Shown: positions 53,150-64,000 of the stretch, in pieces
Layout of the letters: each line of letters opens with the position of its first letter
Position numbering within the stretch: the first letter of the stretch is position 1
DNA from: Coenobita brevimanus
Taxonomy: Eukaryota; Arthropoda; Malacostraca; Decapoda; Coenobitidae
Direction: 5' to 3'
Assembly (NCBI GenBank): GCA_032717465.1
Contig: CM064670.1
Span: forward strand, 20,525,637 to 20,589,636
DNA length: 64,000 bases
The notes under the pieces: generated by a model
Told to the model about the DNA's origin: nothing
The model's database searches: none
Seen by the model: the letters and a program-made list of their open reading frames with translations, nothing else
Made by a program: the position numbers and the translations under genes

Positions 53150-53189
53150 ACAGATTGTTTTAGAGTAAAAAGAAATTTCCTTCGTAAAT

Positions 53190-53210
53190 TTCTTTTTCTT
53201 TTTGGGGAGG
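53190..53210 (+). promoter_or_regulatory. Polypurine tract before the 3' LTR (unit 2)
   Basis: T-run then GGGGAGG directly before TGTAACATAG, as in unit 1. Confidence 0.7.
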
Positions 53211-54005
53211 TGTAACATAGCCTATGATTTCATCATCCTTTGTATAATTCTAACGTACAGTATGCTGCATGTTTGATCACGATTCGCCTCGTGGCTTCCA
53301 TAGTGACCAGGCTTGCATGTTCTACCTCACTCCCCCCTTCTCCCCTTATAGTAGAGTAAGTCGTTCTTTCTGTTGTTCAGAGCAGGACTGTCAACTCTTC
53401 CTCCCCTATGCCGTCATTTCCGCGTCCTTCTTGCAAGTTGAATCAAGCTCTGCTCAGTCTCTGCATTAGTTGCCACTTAGATCTACTCATTTGGTTCACA
53501 TCTCTGTCCTCCCCTGTATAGTGTATTATTTTTTTTGTGAGTGCTCATGAAGTCTCCAGCCATCTAGCTGCTGTATAATTTGAGTATAAGTGTTGTTATC
53601 ATTTTTCTTGTACTGTATGGCCTAAAGTGTTAATTCGTAGGCCTGGTAATGTTTTTGTGATTCACATGGATTTTTTGATGTCAGCCATTATTAATAATAT
53701 TTTGTATCTGTAATAATATATCTTGCATTAACTGAGCATTATCCGGTTTTCTCATTTTATCAGGGCTGACTTAGATAAATTTGTTCTTTGTAATTTCGTA
53801 TTAATAGAGGCTACTGCAGTTAACCATATATTTAACCTGTTTTTGCCATTACATTATCCTTATGAGTCCTGAATGTTTAGTTGTTAGTTGAGCATTAAAC
53901 TTTAACTTGTAATTTTACCTCTTGTTTTGAACCTGGAACTTTGTGGGACAGTAGTGATTTTAGTATTCTCACTTGAAGTGTTCATTATCTCTCTGTTCGA
54001 TAACA
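53211..54005 (+). mobile_element. 3' LTR = block X (X-2b)
   Basis: Start TGTAACATAG, end TTCGATAACA, 795 bases. It shares with X-1b the 19-base loss of the TATA-like stretch. Confidence 0.78.
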
Positions 54006-56316
54006 ACATATATACCGGATTCCTCTCTCAATGAGTGGCAAAGGTCCAACAATGTCCATCGCAACTGTTTGCATCAGTGCACCCACTTGGTATAGTTGGA
54101 GAGGGGCCCATCTCTGTTTCTTGGGTCCCTTCTTGGCATAGCACACATCACAGGCACGACACCACTTTCCAACATCCTGACACAGCCGGCTTAGAGTTTT
54201 CTTCACTCCCAGGTGCCCACTAGTGATCTGGTTATAGGACTCATCTAAGATCCTAGACCCATCTTCGGAACCACCAGCTGCCAATACTCGCTGCGACCAT
54301 TGGGTGTCTCCCACTGGCGGTCCAGTAGTCCGTTATTCAAATGAAGAAGGTCCCACTGACTCCAGTAGCTCCCGGTCGCAGGGCTCAACCTGGAAACTCC
54401 TTCCCAAGATGGTCACACTGTACTCTGCTGCAGCCGCTCTAGCACCGTTTGCGAACCTGTATCCTCCTCAGGTCTTCAACTGACTGGCCCTGTCACAACA
54501 GTATGACGGCATTTCTTCCTGTCATTCCCATTCCTACTACATTCCTTGCTGTCTGTTCTTCTGTCTTCTCGCACACTAATCATCAAGGTTCTCCTGCATT
54601 TCTTCAGTGGTGGGTCGTCTGCAGCATTCTTCTTACCATCCCAACCATTGTGATCCGCAAGTAACTCAAACTGTGCACGGTAAGCCTCCCAAGATACTCT
54701 AATATCAAATTCTTGAGGTTTCTTTTTAATTGGACCCCCATCACAGCCACGCACCTAACTGGTTTGGGGCCTAAAAATTGGGGCATCATAATTAAGGCCA
54801 GGACCTAACACCTCTGCATTCCGATCATTCAGCCCTTTAATGCTACCTTTAGTGTATTCACCATACACTGTCCATTTCTTTCATACGCTACCCTTCCACC
54901 AATCTGAGGCTCAGCAGTGCAACATCCTTCAGCAGTCCCAATTTTCTCACAAACCATCTCCACATGGTCGACTACATCCTTCAACTGGTCGTCTAGATGC
55001 TGCCTGAACTCCATCTCATTATTGCTTACCTCATACTTCTGCTGCTCTACCTTGGCACCTACTTCCTAGTTCATTTCCCCCATAAATGCATCTAGCTGTC
55101 CTTGTACCCTCAGTTGTACTTCCCTTTGTTGCTCCTCTGATGCCTCTTGAAGTTATTCATCTCGTTCATTTTCTTCTTCACTTCGTGCCTGTACTTGTTC
55201 CCAATTTGCCTTTAACAGTGCACCTCCTGCCTGTACTAGTTCTTTGAGTTCATTATAATTTGCCTGTAATTGTTCTTTGATTTCGTTTTTGAGCTCTTTC
55301 GTTTGTTCCTATATTAGCTTCACGATTGTCGCTAGGGAAATTTCCTCCTTCTGCCCGGCTCGAGATCTCGTCTTCACACCTTCTGCTTCAATGTTGAAGG
55401 TTAGACTCACTGCAGCACTTAATCTCACTCCTGACACCAGTGTTACGTCCTCACCCCACACTGCCACAGACTCCAATAGTAGTAGTTCAGTACAGTACAG
55501 GGAATACGTTACCCAGTGAGTTGTTCTTCTTACGGTCAGCCTTAAGGTATACGGCACACAAGATCAGCTGAGGCGAAAATAAACATTGGCTTCTTAAAGT
55601 TCAGTCTATGTTTTCTAAATGGTAACACCTAATGCCTTCCAACTTCACTATTCTCACAAGCACTGGAGCTATACACACTACTAACTGCATTTACACTTAA
55701 TGCGTGACACTTCACAGATATTACACTTAATGCCTGAAAAGACTTCACTGTTTTCTGAAGTACCAATGATACAGAAACTTCAGTAACACTTTACTGTTTA
55801 CCACTGTTTTTACAAGTACCAAAAATATACAGTCTTCACTGTCACTTCACTGACACTGCACTACACTCAAACTGAACCAAAACCAACTGAACTCAAAATA
55901 GTCTCTGCCCCATCCTTATATTAGGTTGCATTATTCGAGAAACGTTTACATTCTACGAGAACAACAGTTGCCAACTCGGAGATACCAACACATGCAAGAG
56001 TTTTCTTCCATTACATAACACTCTAAATAATTTACCATACGAACTTAAATTACAAAATTTAATAAACACTCACTCAAGTAAAACATTATAAAGAAAAAGA
56101 GCACAAAAATTAATGTACAGTTGTCAGCATAAATTCGCTGCAAGTCTACTAATGTGATGCAAGTTCTTTTGTCTGGCAACAGTGTAAAGGGACGAGTTGC
56201 TACATAGACTTTTATACACTTTAACATATTTTTCAAATGTGGTATTAGAGACTGCCTAGAGTACAGTTTTCTGTATACCGTAATTGACTACTGTAAAAAA
56301 CTGCAAGAGTTGACAG
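54006..56316 (-). pseudogene. Y fragment, unit 2 long form (Y-2b)
   Basis: Antisense gypsy relic (integrase finger 54,314-53,985 with GHLGVKKTLSRL and WCRACDVC; gag piece 54,754-54,476), continuing through the non-coding leader into LTR-Y. A duplicated AGTACAGTACAGG near 55,490 is private to this copy. Confidence 0.75.
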
Positions 56317-57845
<1,529 letters not shown>

Positions 57846-58169
57846 CCTCCCTGGGGGTAGAGGGGTTTCAAGAGTACTCCTCCAGTATCCCTGCTTGTCG
57901 TACGAGGCGACTAAAAGGGTTGGTGGTGGGTTAGTGCCCCACCCCGTAAAAAGAACTAACTAACAAGCAAATAAAGCGCCTCGGACCCGGACGGACCATA
58001 CGTTGACGACTAAGGAACGGACAAAGGACATTCTGAGGGCAGGAACGTGGAATGTGAGAGGAGTGAATGATGAAGTGAAAGAGAGAGAGTTTGTCCAGGT
58101 GCTTGAGGATGCATAAGTGGATACATGTGGATTGACTGAAACTAAATAGAAAGGTGAAAGGCTGAGAGA

Positions 58170-59594
58170 ATGGGAATACGGTGTGCGGGAGTCAGTGAGA
58201 ATGAGAGGGCAAGAGAGGGAGTATGTCTGATGATAAGCAAGAAGTGGAAGGAGAATATAAGAGAGTATGGAACAGCGGGTGCAAGGATTGTATGGGTGAC
58301 GATGAAAGTAGGTATACAAGCATGGGCGATTGTATGTGTGTATGCTCCATCCGAGGATCGGGTGGCAAGAGTGAAAAATGAGTTTTGGGCGAGAGTAGAA
58401 GCATGTATGGACAAGTTTGAGAGGAGCGAGAGAGTGCTGTTGATTGGAGACATGAATGGCAAAGTTGGAAATGTACGAGTGGATGGAGTGGTTGGTCAGT
58501 GGGGTGTGCCAGCTGAAGTAGATGGGAATGGTAGTGCTTTGGTGGACATCTGTGCTGGTAAGGGGTTGGCAATAGCCAACACCTACTTTCGTCATAAGAT
58601 GATCCACCGGTATACATGGAGAGTAATGAGGAGGATGGATGGTGAACTTGTGGAACGAAAGGCAATGATAGACTACGTGTGTGTGGATGAGCGAATGAGA
58701 AGACAAGTGTTGGATGCAAGGGTGTGGAGAGGGTGGGGGAATGGAGTCTCGGACCATCACTCAGTGATGGCCAAGGTAGAGCTGCAAAGAAAGTGGTTGA
58801 GGAGACGAAGGGGAAGACAGGAGGAAGCAGCTCCTGTGAGAAGAGTGGAGAAATTGCAAGATAGTGAGAAAAGGACAGAGTATAAGAGCATAGTGGAAGA
58901 AAGATTGGGAAGGTATGAGCTAGAGCAGATGGAAGGGGTGGAAGACGTATGTAAGATATTCACGGAAGAGATAAGCGCAGCGTGTGAGGCGGTTTGTGGA
59001 GTGAGGAGGAGATGCAAGGGTGTGCAAGGGACAGCATGGTGGAATGATGAGGTGAAACGAGCTGTGGAACAAAAGAAGAAGGCATATGGTGAATGGTTGG
59101 CGAGTAGAGGTAGGGGAGAAGATGAGAGAGAGAAGAGAGAGGTATATGTGAGCAGGAGAAGGGAGGTTAAGAGACTGGTGAAGGAGAGTAAGAAGAAAGT
59201 GGATGAAGAGTTTGGGAGGAATCTGAGTGTGAAATGGAGGGAGAGTAAGAAATTGTTTTGGAAGGAGGTAAAGAAAGTAAGGCAGTGTGAAAGGGGAAAT
59301 AGTAGGGGAGTGAAAGATAGGAATAATAGATTGTTGGTGGAGAAGAGAGAGAAATTGAGGAGATGGAAGGAGCACTTTGAGGATTTGTTGAATGTAGAGA
59401 GTGAGAGCAGTGTGAGTATAAGTGGTTGGGGAATGGCTGGGAGAAGAAGAGATGAGAGGAGGGAGGAAGAGATCAGTAGGGCGGAAGTAGTGGAAGCGAT
59501 GAAGAAGATTAAGCTAGGAAAGGCCCCAGGAATTGATGGAGTGTGTGGTGAAATGCTTAGGTATGGGGGTGAGATTGTTGTGGAGTGGATATAG
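58170..59594 (+). pseudogene. LINE A copy 3: endonuclease and connector ORF, 474 codons
   Basis: Endonuclease landmarks in order: AWAIVCVYAPSEDRVARV (about residues 50-67), LLIGDMNGKVG (catalytic Asp), ANTYFRHKMIHRYTW, MIDYVCVDERMR and GVSDHHSVM (catalytic Asp-His). A Lys/Arg/Glu-rich connector (from KWLRRRRGRQEEA to RREEEISRAEVVEAMKK) follows, then KAPGIDGVCGEML, the first RT motif. The ORF ends with VVEWI and TAG where copy 0 has a Trp codon. The upstream part with the catalytic Asn and Glu is out of frame. Confidence 0.8.
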
Positions 59595-59597
59595 AAG

Positions 59598-60995
59598 TTG
59601 TGTAGATTGGCTTGGGAAGAGGGAAGGGTTCCAGAGGACTGGAAATCAGGTATAATTGTTCCTCTGTACAAAGGAAAAGGGGAGAGAGAAGTATGTGTTA
59701 ACCATAGGGGTATTTGCCTTCTTAGTGTGACTGGTAAAATATATGGTAGAATACTCATTGATAGGGTTAGGCATATGACAGAGGAGCTAGTTGGAGAAGA
59801 ACAAGGGGGATTTAGGAAGGGAAAAGGGTGTGTAGATCAGATATTTGTTCTAAGATGTTTAGTGGAGAAGTATCTAGAGAAGGGAAGGAAAGTGTATGCT
59901 GCCTTCATGGACTTGGAGAAAGCTTATGACAGAATAGATAGGCAAGGTATGTGGAAGGTATTAAGAATATATGGGGTGGAGGGGAAATTGTTGAGTGCTG
60001 TGAAGAGTATGTACGAGGGAGCTAGGGTTACGGTGCGAGTGGATGGTGAGCTGAGTGAGTTCTTTGATCTCAATGTGGGACTGAAACAGGGGTGTGTGAT
60101 GTCTCCATGGCTGTTTAATATATATATGGATGGGGTTGTAAAGGAGGTGCAAGGTAGGGCAGTGGATGTGGGGGTGGCCCTAATGAATGAGGGTGAGATT
60201 TCGAAGCTTACGGTGTTGCTGTTTGCTGATGATACAGTATTGTTGAGCGAAGATGAATGGGAGTTGCAAGGTTTGGTGAATGAATTTGGGGCAGTGTGTA
60301 GGAGGAGGAAGCTGAAAGTATATGTAAACAAAAGTAAAGTTATGGTGTTTGAGAGGAATGAAGTCACAGAGTGTGCAGTGAGGTTGGATGGTGAGGATAT
60401 GGAGAATATGAGTGCATTCAAGTACTTGGGTGGTGTGATGAGTAAGGATGGAACTTTGGAGGATGAAGTACGTGAAAGGGTACAGCAGGGAAGAAAGGTT
60501 GTTGGTACACCGAAAGCAGTGATGAGAAATAGGGAGGTGAGTATGGAAGTTAAGAAGGCACTGCATGATGGTATTGTGATCCCTACCCTGACGTATGGAA
60601 GCGAGGCGTGGACCTTGCAAGAGGGGAACAAGTCAAGAGTGAGAGCAGTGGAAATGAGTTACTTGAGAGGAGCATGTGGAGTGACGTGGAGGGACAGGTT
60701 GACGAATGAAGAAGTGAAGGAATGTTGTGGGGTAGATGTGGATGTGGTTGAAAAGATTAGAAATACACTGAGGTGGTTTGGACATGTGGAGAGAATGGAG
60801 AATGAAAGACTAACTAAGAGGGTGTATGTAGGTGAGGTGGAGGGAGGGAGAGGGAGGAGTAGACCGAGGATGAGGTGGAGGGATAGAGTTGAGAGGTATA
60901 TGAGGGAGGGGGTGATTTGGGGGGAGAGGAGTCAAATGGTGGGTGACAGAGTGACTTGGAGGCGTTTTGTCTGCGGCCACCCTTTGCGGGATTAG
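59598..60995 (+). pseudogene. LINE A copy 3: RT and C-terminus ORF, 465 codons
   Basis: Continues in the same frame after TAG: GIIVPLYKGKGEREVC, GGFRKGKGCVDQIF, AAFMDLEKAYDRID, KQGCVMSPWLFNIYMDG and FADDTVLLSEDEWELQ (catalytic Asp pair, about residues 210-213), then SKVMVFERNEV, YGSEAWTL, LRWFGHVERM and the end CGHPLRD. The C-terminal part past the RT is the typical RTE tail. All RT catalytic residues seen are intact, so a single stop is the main lesion in this half. Confidence 0.82.
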
Positions 60996-61004
60996 GGCGT
61001 CGGG

Positions 61005-61167
<163 letters not shown>

Positions 61168-61286
61168 CGCAGTAATAATTTAGCGATAATACGAACTTTG
61201 GCAGCTTTGAGAGTGACGATACTGATTTTGACGGCTTTGTTACCAGTTACACAAACGAGATGTTTGTCAGTTGCATTCATTTATAC

Positions 61287-62103
61287 TGTTACATAGCCTA
61301 TGATTTCATCATCCTTTGTATAATTTTAACGTACAGTATGCTGCATGTTTGATCACGATTCGCCTCGTGCCTTCCATAGTGACCAGGCTTGCATGTTCTA
61401 CCTCACTCCCCCCTTCTCCCCTTATAGTAGAGTAAGTCGTTCTTTCTGTTGTTCAGAGCAGGACTGTCAACTCTTCCTCCCCTGTGCCGTCATTTCCGCA
61501 TCTTTCTTGTAAGTTGAATCAAGCTCTGCCGGCCCCTATATAATGAGATCAGTCTCTGCATTAGTTGCCACTTAGATCTACTCCTCATTTGGTTCACATC
61601 TCTGTCCTCCCCTGTATAGTGTATTATTTTTTTTGTGAGTGCTCAGGAAGTCTCCAGCCATCTAGCTGCTGTATAATTTGAGTATAAGTGTTGTTACCAT
61701 TTTTCTTGTACTGAATGGCCTAAAGTGTTAATTCGTAGGTATGGTAATGTTTTTGTGATTCACATGGTTTTTTTGATGTCAGCCATTATTAATAATATTT
61801 TGTATCTGTAATAATATATCTTGCATTAACGGAGCATTATCCGGTTTTCTCATTTTATCAGGGCTGAGTTAGATAAATTTGTTCGTTGTAATTTCGTGTT
61901 AATAGAGGCTACTGCAGTTCACCATATATTTAACCTGTTTTTGCCATTACATTATCCTTATGAGTCCTGAATGTTTAGTTGTTAGTTGAGCATTAAACTT
62001 TAACTTGTAATTTTACCTCTTTTGTTTTGAACCTGGAACTTTGTGGGACAGTAGTGATTTTAGTATTCTCACTTGAAGTGTTCATTATCTCTGTTCCGTA
62101 ACA
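61287..62103 (+). mobile_element. LTR-like block X, unit 3 left copy (X-3a)
   Basis: Start TGTTACATAG, end TTCCGTAACA, 817 bases. It keeps the TATA-like stretch CCCCTATATAATGAG (about 61,532-61,546). Left flank (61,165-61,286) as in unit 2. Confidence 0.72.
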
Positions 62104-64000
62104 ATATATATACCGGATTCCTCTCTCAATGAGTGGCAAAGGTCCAACAATGTCCATCCCAACTCTTTCCATCAGTGCACCCACTTGGTATAGCTGGAGA
62201 GGGGCCCATCTCTGTTTCTTGGGTCCCTTCTTGGCATAGCACACATCACAGGCACGACACCACTTTCCAACATCCTGACACAGCCGGCTTAGAGTTTTCC
62301 TCACTCCCAGGTGCCCACTAGTGATCTGGTTATAGGACTCATCTAAGATCCTAGACCCCATCTTCGGAACCACCAGCTGCCAATACTCGCTGCGACCATT
62401 GGGTGTCTCCCACTGGCGGTCCAGTAGTCCGTTATTCAAATGAAGAAGGTCCCACTGACTCCAGTAGCTCCCGGTCGCAGGGCTCAACCTGGAAACTCCT
62501 TCCCAAGATGGTCACACTGTACTCTGCTGCAGCCGCTCTAGCACCGTTTGCGAACCTGTATCCTCCTCAGGTCTTCAACTGACTGGCCCTGTCACAACAG
62601 TATGACGGCATTTCTTCCTGTCATTCCCATTCCTACTACATTCCTTGCTGTCTGTTCTTCTGTCTTCTCGCACACTAATCATCAAGGTTCTCCTGCATTT
62701 CTTCAGTGGTGGGTCGTCTGCAGCATTCTTCTTACCATCCCAACCATTGTGATCCGCAAGTAACTCAAACTGTGCACGGTAAGCCTCCCAAGATACTCTA
62801 ATATCAAATTCTCGAGGTTTCTTTTTAATTGGACCCCCATCACAGCCACGCACCTAACTGGTTTGGGGCCTAAAAATTGGGGCATCATAATTAAGGCCAG
62901 GACCTAACACCTCTGCATTCCTATCATTCAGCCCTTTAATGCTACCTTTAGTGTATTCACCATACACTGTCCATTTCTTTCATACGCTACCCTTACACCA
63001 ATCTGAGGCTCAGCAGTGCAACATCTCTCAGCAGTCCCAATTTTCTCACAAACCATCTCCACATGGTCGACTACATCCTTCAACTGGTCGTCTAGATGCT
63101 GCCTGAACTCCATCTCATTATTGCTTACCTCATACTTCTGCTGCTCTACCTTGGCATCTACTTCCTAGTTCATTTCCCCCATGAATGCATCTAGCTGTCC
63201 TTGTACCCTCAGTTGTACTTCCCTTTGTTGCTCCTCTGATGCCTCTTGAAGTTATTCATCTCGTTCATTTTCTTCTTCACTTCGTGCCTGTACTTGTTCC
63301 CAATTTGCCTTTAACAGTGCACCTCCTGCCTGTACTAGTTTTTGAGTTCATTATAATGTGCCTGTAATTGTTCTTTGATTTCGTTTTTGAGCTCTTTCGT
63401 TTGTTCCTATATTAGCTTCATGATTGTCGCCAGGGAAATTTCCTCCTTCTGCCCGGCTCGAGATCTCGTCTTCATACCTTCTGCTTCAATGTTGAAGGTT
63501 AGACTCACTGCAGCACTTAATCCCACTCCTGACACCCGTGTTACGTCCTCACCCCACACTGCCACAGACTCCAATAGTAGTAGTTCAGTACAGGGAATAC
63601 GTTAAACAGTGAGTTGTTCTTCTTATGGTAAGCCTTAAGGTATACAGCACACAAGATCAGCTGAGGCGAAAATAAACATTGGCTTCTTAAAGTTCAGTCT
63701 ATGTTTTCTAAATGGTAACACCTAATGCCTTCCAACTTCACTATTCTCACAAGCACTGGAGCTATACACACTTTACTAATTGCAGTTACACTTAATGCGT
63801 GACACCACAGATATTACACTTAATGCCTGAAAAGACTTCAATGTTTTCTTAAGTACCAATGATACAGAAACTTCAGTAATACTTCACTGTTTACCACTGT
63901 TTTTACAAGTACCAAAAATATACAGTCTTCACTGTCACTTCACTGACACTGCACTACACTCAAACTGCACCAAAACCAACTGAACTCAAAAAAGTCTCTG
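62104..64000 (-). pseudogene. Y fragment, unit 3 (runs off the window)
   Basis: Antisense gypsy relic. The longest integrase-finger ORF of the array (62,487-61,993) is here because the frame stays open through TGSYWSQWDLLHLNNGLL, the finger and MDIVGPLPLIERG. The gag piece is 62,853-62,575. Right-hand markers are of the short type. Confidence 0.75.

Larger units (their letters stand above)
47208..54005 (+). mobile_element. Gmr1-like Ty3/gypsy element, unit 2
   Basis: Same 5'-truncated element as in unit 1: gag end, protease, integrase, RT with LINE B, RNase H, polypurine tract, 3' LTR. It is the better-preserved copy: the integrase finger lacks the 11-base deletion, and RNase H keeps its last catalytic Asp. 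It shares the junction with Y, the integrase frameshifts and the LINE B insertion site with unit 1. Confidence 0.8.

Overview
The window is eukaryotic, repeat-dominated genomic DNA, most likely from an arthropod and probably a decapod crustacean. The evidence is spliced 5' exons of a large-lipid-transfer-protein gene (vitellogenin / clottable-protein type), degenerate TTAGG-type repeats, CR1-like and RTE-like LINEs, tRNA-like SINEs, very long AT, GA, CTA and GGT microsatellites, and a Ty3/gypsy element with a Gmr1-type domain order. No bacterial genes, CRISPR arrays, rRNA genes or intact tRNA genes were seen. The species is an inference.

Positions 1-12,990 are host DNA. A minus-strand gene has a TATA promoter near 11,083, a signal-peptide exon (10,930-about 11,051), a 9.8 kb first intron, and two exons (967-1124 and 499-633) encoding the start of a lipoprotein N-terminal (LPD_N) domain. 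Its three splice phases fit exactly. Intron 1 holds a decayed CR1-like LINE, fragments of two other LINEs, a decayed Y-box-type cold-shock-domain ORF, RTE-type tails, two tRNA-like SINEs and trinucleotide repeats. Upstream of the promoter lie a 0.6 kb purine minisatellite, a GGT array and long TG and AT arrays.

Positions 13,500-19,650 are two copies of one RTE-like LINE (here 'LINE A') arranged head to head around an inverted LTR-like block ('X').

Positions 16,957-64,000 are a tandem array with a period of about 16.7 kb. A full unit reads: LINE A (+), AT array, block X, antisense degenerate gypsy fragment ('Y', short form), gag-PR-IN-RT-RNase H of a Gmr1-like Ty3/gypsy element with a second RTE-like LINE ('LINE B') inserted in its RT, block X as its 3' LTR, Y (long form), a 1.25 kb LTR-like block ('LTR-Y'), and an AT/GATA array. 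Units 1 (24,437-41,125) and 2 (41,126-57,845) are complete, unit 3 (57,846 on) runs off the window, and unit 0 lacks the Gmr1-like interior because of an exchange inside Y.

Shared stop codons, frameshifts and junctions show that the units arose by segmental duplication and not by independent transposition. Most element ORFs are broken. The exceptions are LINE B (open over 667 codons) and a 1,092-codon chimeric ORF in unit 2 that joins the gypsy integrase C-terminus and RT to the LINE B RT. The array could be partly an assembly product, so long reads are the key check.
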